Origin: Nemania diffusa
Lineage: Eukaryota; Ascomycota; Sordariomycetes; Xylariales; Xylariaceae
NCBI GenBank assembly: GCA_038501195.1
Contig: JBBPUQ010000003.1
Coordinates: 1,566,501 to 1,630,500, forward strand
DNA length: 64,000 nt
Direction of reading: 5' to 3'
The translations under genes and the position numbers were made by a program. Below the pieces are notes generated by a model that saw only the letters and a program-made list of their open reading frames with translations, was not told the origin of the DNA and searched no databases. How positions within the stretch are numbered: position 1 is the first letter of the stretch; every line of letters starts with the position of its first letter. Of this stretch, positions 48,441 to 58,861 are shown piece by piece.

Positions 48441-49984
48441 ATGGTTGCCTCTACGTATGCTACCCTTCCTTAATTCTATTATACCACTCGGTATAGATAG
48501 AACTTCAACCCATGTCGCCGGTCTCTGGATTGTTGTAGATTGTCGTGGTCCTCTCGGCTGGATGGCCTGACTTCTCGCTGTACACCTGAAATATGGTGTG
48601 AGAAGCTTCGCAAACCAGCTCGATCTTTCCTGGGCTTCTCCCTCTTTTCTCTAGGCTTGAAACACAGCTTGCAGACTGAGAGACGTAGCTTGGGGCGTTG
48701 GAGATGAAGGCTTGTCCTTCTCTCTGAAATTTAGTTGCCACGCGCATCAAGAATATTGCTGAGATAGACATGGTTCTACCTCATTGGATGCTTGATGGCG
48801 TCGTGTGCATCTTGTCTTAGACTTTGTTCTGAGGTGTTGTCGGATGAGGGAAATGCTGGATTTACATGGTCTTCACATCCACGATGTGCTAGCCGGTATA
48901 TTCTGAAAGCATCTCACCGATCAAATTTATTTCCTCGAGTTAGCCACCGCTGAGAATGTCGCACTGCAATCGGCAATTCTCCAACCGGCGCTCTTCTCAT
49001 ACATGTCACCATGTATGTTGTGGACTATGTACTAATCTGAATGAATAGTTCCGTCCCCACCAAGGACCAGGTCCTGGTCCCTGAGACCCTCCTTAAGAAG
49101 CGCAAGAGCCAGGAGAAGGCCCGCGCTGAGAAGTCTGCCGAGATTGCGCAGAAGAAGAAGGTTTGTACTTCGTCATATTCTACTGTTGTTGTTGAGAGGG
49201 AGCGTTGTGTGATGTATAAAAACCCTTTGCGACTAGACAAAGTCAATGCTGTTGCAAAATTAACCATCTTTCGGGTCTGATTGACGAGGAGAAAATCACG
49301 CTTTATGATACATTTTCTGGAATAATTACAGCGATGCTAACCTGAGCTCTCCTGTAGGCCAACAAGGAGAAACGTGCTGTTATCTTCAAGCGTGCTGAGA
49401 AGTACGTCACTGAGTACCGCGACGCTGAGCGTGAGAAGATCCGCCTCAACCGTGTTGCCAAGCAGGAGGGCAACTTCCACATCCCTGCCGAGGAGAAGTT
49501 GATCTTCGTCATCCGCATCAAGGGTATCAACAAGATTGCCCCCAAGCCTCGCAAGATCCTCCAGCTCCTTCGTCTCCTCCAGATCAACAACGGTGTCTTC
49601 GTCCGTATCACCAAGGCTACCGCTGAGATGATCAAGATTGTCGAGCCCTGGGTCGCCTACGGTTACCCCAACCTCAAGAGCGTCAAGGAGCTCATCTACA
49701 AGCGTGGATACGGAAAGATCAACAAGCAGCGCATTCCCCTAACCGACAACGCTATCATTGAGGAGAACCTCGGCAAGTACGGCATCATCTGCATTGAGGA
49801 TCTCGTCCACGAGATCGTCACCGTCGGCCCCAACTTCAAGCAGGCCTCCAACTTCCTGTGGCCCTTCAAGCTCAGCAACCCCAACGGCGGTTTCCGTCCT
49901 AGAAAATTCAAGCACTTCATTGAGGGTGGTGACCTAGGCAACCGTGAGGAGAAGATCAACGCTCTGATCCGACAGATGAACTAA
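48441..49984 (+). CDS. RPL7: 60S ribosomal protein L7 (uL30)
   Basis: uL30 is a large-subunit protein required for pre-60S assembly. Exons 48441-48454, 49049-49160 and 49358-49984 encode 250 aa. The 14-nt first exon gives MVAS plus two bases, followed by [20 protein letters not shown], the basic helix [40 protein letters not shown], then the uL30 core [40 protein letters not shown], and the eukaryote-specific tail [33 protein letters not shown]. Intron 1 is 594 nt, unusually long for this window, and intron 2 is 197 nt with GCTAAC before its acceptor. Codon choice in exon 3 is strongly C-ended, as expected for a highly expressed gene. Divergent from RPS14. Confidence 0.97.
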
Positions 49985-50898
49985 GAGGGTTGACTTACTC
50001 GTGGGTTATTGGGTTTGGTACTGGCGGGTATTGTTTTTGCATGGTCGGCGGCGTTATAAAAGGCTTCGGAAGCTATCAATGAATTGAGATTTGTTTATGA
50101 TTACGACCTCTCAGTCCCCCATCCCTGATGTTCGTGATGCACTGAGACGCTCATGCCTAGATGCAGCAATACCATGATCATTTCACCAAAGTCTTTCTTC
50201 TTACATCAGTTCTAAACCTGAGTCATTAACTCTTAGGGCTTGAATGTAGCGTGATTTAATATTGTCCTTCGTATGTTTTAGGCTTCAAGGGTATGTCTTA
50301 AATATTGTATTTCTTGCTGCTAGCTAGCATCATAGGTGAGGCTTGGTATTCACATCCACATAAGCTTGTAGAATCTTCGACGTGCTCTTTCTTTCCTGTC
50401 TCCGTCAGTCCTAGCGATATCTTGGTTTTCTCTAATCACGAGCTGACTGGGAAGTACCTAGATATAGTAAATATCTCATACTATCGAGATAGGGTAAATT
50501 AGATAACGTAAAAGGTCACACTGAGAGGCACATCAAACTGCTTTGTCATCCACTTGAGAAACATCTAAGTTTAATCATGGAGATTGGGGTTCATTAACAA
50601 TTTGTCTTGTTTCGGCCGTCCTGCCCTCATGCTCATTGTGTTATCATAGTCAGCTGACTAAACATGAATTGCTTCTATACTTAACCTAGAGCTGTCTCAG
50701 TTGGTATTCATCTCTTTTGTACAGTATGTGCAATGCGCTAGGTTCTGAGGTAATTTTAGACCATCTAGCGTGAATATAATGCTCGTTGGAACTGTACAGT
50801 GCCGACCTAGTCTATTTAAATGACGCTTGTCTAGTCGTATAAGGCGTAATGGGATCATCGGAATAATGCGAAAGAGCTAAAGGCCTAGCCGTGTGGCT
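49985..50898. other. Convergent intergenic region between RPL7 and ISA2
   Basis: 914 bp with the 3' ends of both genes, AT-rich, no gene seen. Confidence 0.6.
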
Positions 50899-51746
50899 TC
50901 ACGCCTTAATGTCAAAACTCGTTCCGCAGCCACAGCTGCTCGTCGCGAGGGGGTTGTCGACGATCTTGAATTGGCTGCCAATCAGCTCCATCGTGTAGTC
51001 CACCTTGCTGCCCTTCAGGAGCTCCAGGCTCGGCAGGTCTAGGACGATCTTGGGGCTCGTGGGGGAGGGCGCGGACTCGGCGTCTTCCGGGGCGAAGGCA
51101 AAGATGGTGTCGTCCTCGCCGAGCGCGGGCCGGGAAGGCTTACTCGCTGTTGTGGTCGACGGCACCACGTCTTCGGCTACTTGCTCTGGCTCGAGCTGCG
51201 GGGCCGGGCTCGAGGGGAGGGTCGTCAGGGACATGAGATACTGGAATCCGTGGCATCCGCCGGACTCGACTTGGATGCGCAACGCGAGGTCCGAGTTCTT
51301 GTCCTTGGACATAATTTGCGAGAGGCGCTGTTGCGTTGAGGGCTCGCGGGTTAGCTAGTCGCATAACTAAAAGTAGCGCAGTAGAGTCAGATGCAGACAC
51401 CACGTACGTTGGCGGCGCGGGGCGTGATCTCCAACATCATGTTATTCCCGTCTTCGTCTATCTGTGGATTGTGGATGGCAAGTGTCTTGGCTAGCCGTGC
51501 CGAGATACCAAATGTCCTTCTACCCACAGCAGGCGGGCATCGCGCATTTATGTTCGCATTAATTTGACTCGATATCGGTGTTCTCGGCGATGTCGGGGTT
51601 TTGTTTTGAGCTACATTACTGTAGAGAGCTCTTGCTTGCGTCCTTGGCGGCAGCAGTACGTCGAGAATGGAGCTTGAACTTCGGGTACTGAGCTGCACAA
51701 ATAATCTTGCAGCCGAAGAAGAATTGGGGCATCGTAAAGGAGGCAT
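50899..51746 (-). CDS. ISA2: Mitochondrial A-type iron-sulfur assembly protein Isa2
   Basis: Isa2, together with Isa1 and Iba57, converts [2Fe-2S] to [4Fe-4S] clusters for mitochondrial enzymes such as aconitase and lipoyl synthase. Exons 51746-51408 and 51327-50899 encode 255 aa. The N-terminal about 80 residues are Arg/Ser-rich with few acidic residues, as in a mitochondrial presequence. The A-type core starts at MMLEITPRAANRLSQIM, with the first cluster-binding Cys in VESGGCHGFQY and the two C-terminal Cys in SSCGCGTSF. KVDYTMELIGSQFKIVDNP precedes the latter. A Pro/Ser/Glu-rich insert of about 55 residues splits the core after LMSLTTL, and is longer than in bacterial IscA. Intron of 80 nt ends CAACAG. 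It could be confused with Isa1, but the insert and SSCGCGTSF ending favour Isa2. Confidence 0.92.
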
Positions 51747-52236
51747 CTTGGTGGTCGGGGGAAGAAAAAAACAGCAGATATATCGAGAAATTGATGGTTG
51801 GTAATGTTTCTAAGCAGGCGAAATATTTTGGCGGGTAGAATGATGTCAAATGCCAATTGAGGAATGGTCCCGGAAACTGCTCGGCACGGCAGGAGTGGCC
51901 CGTACTTGTACACTGTACCATTGTACTTGGCCTAGGACCTATGTAGGTACCTAACCTAAGGTACTGTAGGAGTCTGAGCTCGGCCCCTGAATGAACAACA
52001 CCGAACAATCATTCACACTTGTGTATATTGAATTGTAGCCCAAGTACCGCAATAATGGGACGTAGGCTACCATACGCTCTTTGATACCTTTTTTTTAAAA
52101 GCAAAGCTACAGCAGGAATATTGCTAGTTGTCTATTCCGCCAATCTCTCCCAGACATACCATATCCAGCAAGCCTGCCAACATCCCCAACTGGCCAGTAG
52201 CCAATATGAACCCAAGTAGACTGTGAAGTTCTACTC
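51747..52236. other. Intergenic region upstream of ISA2
   Basis: 490 bp; ISA2 promoter and the 3' end of the next minus-strand gene. Contains TAGGTACCTAACCTAAGGTA-type sequence at about 51945-51963. Confidence 0.5.
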
Positions 52237-53763
52237 TTATGTTTGAGTAATGACATCCGGGACTCCAATCTCAACACTCTCCTCCAATACCGCAACTCCC
52301 CGCGCGACCTCTAAAGGGCCCGGATGGAAGTGACCCTCTTGGAGCTCCTCGGCCATCATGGGTGTGACAGTTTTCTGATCACTGCTTTCACCCACAATTT
52401 GGGATTCTTTAACCTCGCCTTCGTCTGATTTTTTGTGTATGAGACCCGCCATAGACCTGACAACATGGCGACGGACCAGACCATTCGTCTTCAGAGATGA
52501 CACGCTAAAATGACTTAGCAACTAACCTCTACATAAACCAAAACACAACTTACCTCCGACCATCGCATACGTAGGGGGAATACTCGAACTTCGTCGTGCC
52601 ATTTTCATGATGAGATACGCCTGTCCAGCTTGTCGGGGTAGGGGGAGGAGTAAAGGCCGGTCGGGGCACTTGAAAAATGCTGAATCCCGGTCGTACCGCT
52701 CTCGTGCTGTCAAGGGTAGAACCCCCTCTCGACCCACTATCAAGTTCCATCTCTCCATCGTCCGGCTCGATAATCTCATCTTCGGTGATATCAGACAAGC
52801 TCCAGGTTGACGGCGTAGATTGAGACCGCCGACAGGCTCGGGGCTAGACAACCATTAGTACATTGCGGGAATTATTAAAACCTTAAGTACCGTACCCATG
52901 GGACTGGCCGCAGACCAATATCTCTAATGAGTCTCGCGTCGACAACTGGTCTCCTTCCCACACGATGGAATCCAAAGCCGGTAGTGGCAGTCGCGGGGAC
53001 GTCGCCTTGGAGAACTCCGTCTAAGCTCAGGTATGAACGCGCCTCACAAGAGGGGCGGCAATTGTGGCAGTACATGGCCTGGCATTCTAGGGCACGAGCG
53101 GGCACCCAAGGCTTCGTCTCTGACGTGAACCCCAATCCAGGGAGGGGCCTCGACAGGCCTGCGAGATTGCTTCCGGATGGGTAGTATAGGCGCCGCGCTT
53201 TGTAGGAAGCTTGGTGCTGCTGGGCGATAACCCTCGACAACTAACCTAGTCAACTCAGAATTCTGTAGCGCTTCAGAGCATCTACTTACATTCTCTCTCT
53301 GCTCTAGTATCGTTGCAATCTGGCTAGGCGAGTAGGTCTTCATCTGTTCGTCGGTGATCTCTCTAAAAAAATTGAGCTTATCTGCTCTTCTCTCCGGACT
53401 TCGAGGACCTGGTTTGATCTCATTGCTAAGCATGATACCTATAGAGTCGAAGTTTATCTGGGATGGGGACTCTTATGTTAGCCCATTCTCATTAATAAAG
53501 CCTAGAGATAAGCTTACCGGCTGGTCACTCTGAAGAGCGTCTATAATCAGCGATTCTCGGTCTTGCGCACATCGGTAAAGCCATCCCTATTGGCTAGGCC
53601 GACGACACAGAGAACATTCAAATGTCGGGTCATAAACCCGTACCATGGTGAGATGTGTACACATCGCTTCGAAGATCCGTGGTCGGTAAGCTGTAGGGCT
53701 AGGGACCGGGAGGGACCGGGGCGCCGTGGTCGACGATGACGGAGAAGAATGCTGTGAATCCAT
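52237..53763 (-). CDS. Conserved fungal protein with Cys clusters; in-frame stop at codon 59
   Basis: Minus-strand exons 53763-53518, 53457-53290, 53240-52896, 52843-52554 and 52504-52237 join in one frame (439 codons including stops). Blocks that look conserved: MCTHLTMVRVYDP, FECSLCRRPSQ, then GWLYRCAQDRESLIIDALQS; SPSQIATILEQREN; ECQAMYCHNCRPSC followed by EARSYLSLDGVLQGD and GFGFHRVGRRPVVDA; an acidic DEIIEPDDGEMELD stretch; and a C-terminus ending VPDVITQT. I recall a family of uncharacterised fungal proteins with this pattern but no function; the CxxC pairs suggest zinc binding. A TAG at 53589-53587 interrupts exon 1 between CRRPSQ and GWLYRC, although both sides are in the same frame. 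It may be a recent nonsense mutation, an assembly error, or stop-codon readthrough. A 57-nt GT..AG intron (donor at 53643) would remove it, but also the first Cys pair. Confidence 0.72.
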
Positions 53764-55470
53764 GACTTTTGATAGATACCATGCATTATCCTATCGTCTA
53801 TGCAAACGAAAACTCGATTTTAGAGAAGTCAGTGCTTCATATTGTTTGGTTTCCTTGTCCGCTAATCTTTCGTTGCAGAGTCTGTGTTTCTGACCGCAGG
53901 ACACCACCTCAGCGTCAGAGTTAGAAGTCTGGCTTACTTGGTCAACTAGGGGGAAGAAGTCAGGCGCCTGACATATGATGATTGATGATACTGAATGTCG
54001 ATGCGCTTATTGATGATGGGAGGAGGGGGGCACCATCAGCTAGCTTATATGTTGATATGCGCGCTGGATGGTAGCGTAGGGTAACAGTTGGGAGTTGATC
54101 TAGTATTGTACAGAATAGCCTAGGATTTAAATACATGGATTCTTCTACTACCTTCAACCTTAAGTACGTCATCAATAAGAAGTAGGTAATGAAATTAGTT
54201 TATCGTAGATTGCTGTTGCTTGCTAGCTAGATAGGTAATACCTAATTGTTTAGACGACAACTCGAAGGCTAGAGCAACCAGTACAACCAGTACCTAGCCA
54301 CCTATCAAGTACCTAGATACTTTATCTAGGAGAGATCTTTTATAACAACATAAATAGCTACCTACCTATATTACATAACTATAATAAACTTGGAGGCATA
54401 TATATATACATGTCAGTGCAAGTTCCAGTTACTAGACTTAGGTAGATGGGGGTATGTCAAATATCTCAATTACGATAAAACATAGGTATCTTTTTATCCA
54501 CCAAAGCTGCCGTTAGCGCGTGTCATATGCGCTATGAGCTTAAGGACTGTGCCCTACAGAGTACTCAGGATAACTTCCCACTCCTACTCCATCATCTCTG
54601 TGGTTAGACATATCTTGTTTAACACTAAAGCAATACGCATACCTAAATGATGCACGAATCAAGGATATGCAATACTTATGGAGGTGATCATATCGTCCAA
54701 ACAAATACAATTGCAGCTCCGGGTTCTTTACCTACATATGTACAGAATACAGTAGGTCTATCTAGGCTAGCCAATCAGGTTGAACGATCTGAAACTGGGG
54801 TACCCGAGGAGAGGCTAGTGAACGCCTCTGTGGATCCACTGTGGTTCAGTTGTTTTGTTATGCAGCAACGGATTGGCCCCTGATCAGTGCGCGGACCCAC
54901 AATCCACGTCGCGCGCGACAACAAGGGAGGGAAGGGCGAAGGGGATAGGTACAGAGTAGGCTAGGTAGGTAGCAGGCTGGCTGGGGACCTCTGGGTGCAG
55001 GTAGCTAGACTAGCTGGCGTCCTGCGCGCGACCTAGCAATCCTATTATCCAACCTCGTTCTCACCTGCCAACCAACCAAGTGTGAGACCAACCTCCCCTT
55101 TCCATCCACCGCCTGCCCAATTCTTCCCAACGACGACGACGAGACCGATGATCCTCAAACCCCGCCACATTTGACGGCGACGACTCTTGCATCGCGACCG
55201 TAAGCCTCCTCCGACAATTGTCTTGTTGTTATTGTTGTTGTTGTCGCCGTCGGTCGTTGTTAGCCCCAACGCCAAAACAATCGTACCGAGGCTTGCCAGG
55301 CCAGGTGTAAACAAACCCATTGGTCCAGCACAACAGCCTCCCCACGACCGCCCGCGACCGAATTACACGCCGACCTTATCGCTGGAGTCTCGCTGATCTG
55401 TTGGTCTAACTTAGCTTGTTTGCTCGATATCCGTGCGATCGCCTGATTGATCGATTGATTATTCGAGACC
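53764..55470. other. Intergenic, nothing recognised
   Basis: 1.7 kb between two divergent genes. AT-rich at 54180-54480 with several TACCTA tracts; a frame at 54647-54883 has no domain. From 55000 the sequence becomes CT-rich and is probably the promoter and leader of the gene at 55471. Confidence 0.5.
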
Positions 55471-56465
55471 ATGTCGCTCAAGGTCGAGCGGGACACCGTC
55501 GAACGGGTCACTGAGACCGTCCGCGGTGGCGCCGCAGGTGCTGCTTCTGCTGCTGCTTCTGCCGGTCCTCGCGATGGTCCTCTACCCGGAACTAGCGGGA
55601 AACATCCCATTGCCGAGGCCATTGGCACCGTCCTCACGGGAGGAAAGAAGAATGCCGGCACCAAGGGATACTTGATGGTATGTAACACTCAATTCTCTCG
55701 CGCTCGTGCTTGTGCTCGTGCTGCATCATGATTGAAAGCGATAACTAACGCTAGGCGATGTAGGCATACATCAATGAGCTTGAGAAGAACCCGCTGCGCA
55801 CAAAGATGCTTACATCTGGTACTCTCGCTGGTCTCCAAGAGTTTCTCGCCTCGTGGCTCGCGAAAGACCGGAACAAGCATGGCAACTACTTCACTGCGCG
55901 AGTCCCCAAGATGGCCGCATACGGCGCCCTTGTCAGTGCGCCGCTAGGTCATTTCTTGATCTGGTTGCTACAAAAGGCTTTCAAGGGTCGCACAAGTCTG
56001 CGTTCTAAGATCTTGCAAATTCTCGTCAGCAACTTAGTCGTAAGTGCCTAGCTTTTTTCTCTCGATTTAATGTCCACACTAACACGAGTTCTCTTCTAGA
56101 TTGCGCCGATCCAGAACTCTGTGTACCTTGTGGCTATGGCGCTTATTGCTGGAGCCCGAACGTACCATCAAGTCCGTGCTACCGTCCGTGTAGGCTTCAT
56201 GAAAGTGATGAAGGTCTCTTGGGTTACGTCGCCTATCTGCCTTGCTTTTGCTCAACAGTTCTTGCCCGAGTTCGCCTGGATGCCTTTCTTCAACTTCGTC
56301 GCATTTGTTATCGGTACATATATCAATACCGTCACTAAGAAGAAGCGGCTTGCCGCCCTACGTAAGAAGCACTTTGGCGATGGCCGCCCTGCTCCCATGG
56401 GGCCCCCGGCTCCTCCCCCGCGACCTGAAGACTACCCTCCTATCGGACCTAACCCACCCTACTAA
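55471..56465 (+). CDS. Mpv17/PMP22-family peroxisomal or mitochondrial membrane protein
   Basis: Exons 55471-55677, 55764-56039 and 56100-56465 encode 282 aa. After a polar Ala/Gly-rich N-terminus comes the Mpv17/PMP22 pattern: YLMAYINELEKNPLRTKMLT (the Y...L...P..T opening), MAAYGALVSAPLGHFLIWLL, IAPIQNSVYLVAMALIAG, and VSWVTSPICLAFAQQFLPE followed by AWMPFFNFVAFVIGTYIN, with four membrane segments. The C-terminus is basic, then Pro-rich (GPPAPPPRPEDYPPIGPNPPY). Members are channel-like proteins of peroxisomes or the mitochondrial inner membrane. In filamentous ascomycetes one member, WSC, sorts Woronin bodies; the extended N-terminus makes that a candidate, but PMP22 or Sym1 are equally open. 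The second intron acceptor was set at 55763, because the earlier AG leads to an immediate stop. Confidence 0.85.
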
Positions 56466-56841
56466 ATGACACTGCAAACTGGTAAAGATACTGTATAATG
56501 ATGAAAGCTGGCACTGGCTGTGTGGATAGTGAAAAAAAAACACCTACGACACACTGAATATATTCTAAGCAATATATAGTGTTGGTTACGCGGGATGGGG
56601 GCTGGGACTGGGCGGTGTCTAAGGGACGATCAATCTCGTTCAGGAATATATACAATTGTATAGTTGATTTTGTCGCTTTCCACCAATGTTTAGTATTTCT
56701 TAAAGTATATCTACATTAAACAAATGTGGGTGTTCGAACAGGACCCTTGGTCATCTTTTATCTTAGCGACTCAGACTACCGAAAAGATTACACGTTGAAA
56801 CTAATCTGGGCCTCCAGAACTTGACTGATGGCTTACACCAT
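56466..56841. other. Convergent intergenic spacer
   Basis: 376 bp holding the 3' ends of the Mpv17-like gene (plus) and the LPMO-like gene (minus). Nothing else seen. Confidence 0.6.
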
Positions 56842-57508
56842 CTAAGCCGCAGCAACTGTGAAGTCGATGCAAGACTCGTAGGTTTGTCTGGCCCCAGTAC
56901 CGTACCACCACCACTGGATCACCTATATCATTCCTGTCAGAACATAACTCATCTCGCAAAGCGATAAATCACCTTAGAGCAAACAGATAACTTACACAGT
57001 CGCCAGCCGTGGCACACTTAGCGCCAAGCGTCGTCGGGATCGTGATACTGAAGTCGGTCTGGTTAGCGGGCAGGGTCTTGCCGTAGAACTGCTTCTCGTC
57101 GGCATATCCCGCGGGCCAGGAGAGCAGGGGTGTCCCCAGGATGGCGTTGGTCTTGGTCTCGACGACGGAGACGTTGGCGCTGCCGACGTGGGGGATGGTC
57201 AGGGCGATCTTGACGGGGACGACCTGCCCGGGCGTGTACGCCTGGACGCCGGCGGTGTTGTCGCCGAACTGCACGCCGCGGCAGAGCCAGAGGTTGCAGG
57301 ACGCCGCGTGGTAGCCGGCGTCCTTGGCGGCGAGCTCGGGGAGCCCTTCGACGTGCGAGGTCTTGTCGCGCACGATGTCGGCGACTACGGCGCTCCCGCA
57401 GGCCGCCTTCGTCGCGTCGCCGGGCATGCGCATCGCCGGCGACGAGATGTAGCCGTGGGCGTGCACGAGGGACGCGAGGGACGCGAGGGAGAGGAGGGTC
57501 GAGAACAT
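56842..57508 (-). CDS. Secreted LPMO-like (chitin-binding type-4 fold) protein
   Basis: Exons 57508-56996 and 56922-56842 on the minus strand encode 197 aa. The signal peptide MFSTLLSLASLASLVHA is followed directly by His18 (HGYISSPAMRMPGDA), the arrangement needed for a copper histidine brace after cleavage. A second candidate ligand is H107 in LTIPHVGSANVSVV. Conserved-looking Cys occur in KAACGS, CNLWLCRG, CATAGDC and YESCIDF, and the end is VIQWWWYGTGARQTYESCIDFTVAAA. This resembles the fungal branch of the LPMO_10/chitin-binding type-4 superfamily; oxidative cleavage of chitin or another polysaccharide is plausible but not proven. Start chosen at 57508 because it gives a clean signal peptide; the frame extends upstream to 57667 with basic residues unsuited to secretion. 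The coding region is markedly GC-rich. Confidence 0.83.
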
Positions 57509-58861
57509 CTTGGCTGGGGAGGACTTTGCGGTTATTTTTTTTTGTTTTCTTTTCGCGCTGGTGATGATCGGTTCTCGTGTGCGTCTGAGGCTTTCTCTCT
57601 GCTCGCTTAATACGGGGGAAACGTCTATCAGCGAGACGGCGCGCTTTTGTACCAGGTTGCCCAGCATCCCGCGCTCAGCCCGCCCGCGCGCCCGTCCATG
57701 CCTATCGAGGGCAATATAAAAATACCAGCATTCCCCCCCCTCTGCGCGCTCTGGGTCTCGAGCTTGTCAGGCACGGATGGGAGGGAGCAATCTATTCGCG
57801 ATCTGTGGACGGACGCTTCCTCCCTCGTGCGTCTTCGCATTTTCCCGTTTCTGACATGCCTGCTTCCCCTTTCCTCTTGCCCTCGCTGTGTCGCTCGCCG
57901 GTAAAATAGAACGGGTCTGCGCGGCGGGCCGGCTATAGAGTGCACAATATCCCCGATTGACCTATTCTGGCAAATGAAGGGTTAATCCATAGATTGTTCC
58001 TGCAGCGGAGGCGTTTGTTTCCGAGAACTTTATCTCTGTTATCTCTTCGCGATGGCGAAAGTGAAGAGGCGGGAGTTGCATAGACGCGCATGCGGCGCGC
58101 ATCTACTAATTTCCCCGTTGGGGGCGGGCGAATGTCTTCAATGTTGGACAGATGGTATATCATGTAGATGAACTCCGCAGCCCCCTTTGGACGACAGGGC
58201 ATGTTTCTATTTATGAACGATCGCCAGGACTTGCGAACTTAGGGGACAAGTCAGAGAATGCTGGAGAGGAATCGCTGCAAAATGGCCTTTGAGTTGTGCG
58301 CCTGCGATAATTCCCTCGACTCAAAATCACAATCAGCAATAGACAAAATCTTCGTAGATATCTTAGCAATAACATTGTTTCTCATCATCAACACTCCTTT
58401 CTGGATTATGTGGGAGTTCGAAAATGAAGAAGAGACAAACCCGTGTATTCTACAATTATTCTAGTTGGTATCGCGAATCTCGAAAGAGTTAGCTATATTT
58501 GCTGAGTTTATACTTCCCCCTTTTTTCTTTTGTCGCTATCCGTTGTTTCTAAAGAGTCACTTCTCACGTATCTACCATTTATGTCTTTTCAATGGTGAGT
58601 GGTGAAGCTTCGCAGACCCTACCATATAGTATAGGGTAGGCATAGGTAAGTCCGAGGTTTTTCCGCCAGAAGGCCGTAAGTCTCTTTTATACTTCGCGAC
58701 CTATCATTTCTAGAACTTGTCAATATACGGAATAATCGCGAAATGAACAATACGTTAAGTAAATGTTTTTACTTGCTTTGAGGCAAACGTGAACAGCCCA
58801 TAACCCCTTTTCTTAAACTCTAAGGCGGTGTAAAGCAGAGGTCGATTGAATAGGGGACATC
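57509..58861. other. Divergent intergenic region
   Basis: 1.35 kb between the LPMO-like gene (minus) and the ketopantoate reductase (plus). The first half is GC-rich, with ATATAAAA at about 57713-57720; the second half is AT-rich. No supported gene; frames at 57628-57945 and 58258-58464 lack domains. Confidence 0.5.

Noticed and set aside
49161..49357. Possible C/D snoRNA in RPL7 intron 2 (GTGATGT with CTGA about 65 nt downstream)
   Set aside because: C box is imperfect, no second box pair was found, and the flanks do not form a closing stem.
57188..57610. 140-codon plus-strand frame rich in Gly, Asp and Arg
   Set aside because: Shadow of the GC-rich LPMO-like gene on the other strand.
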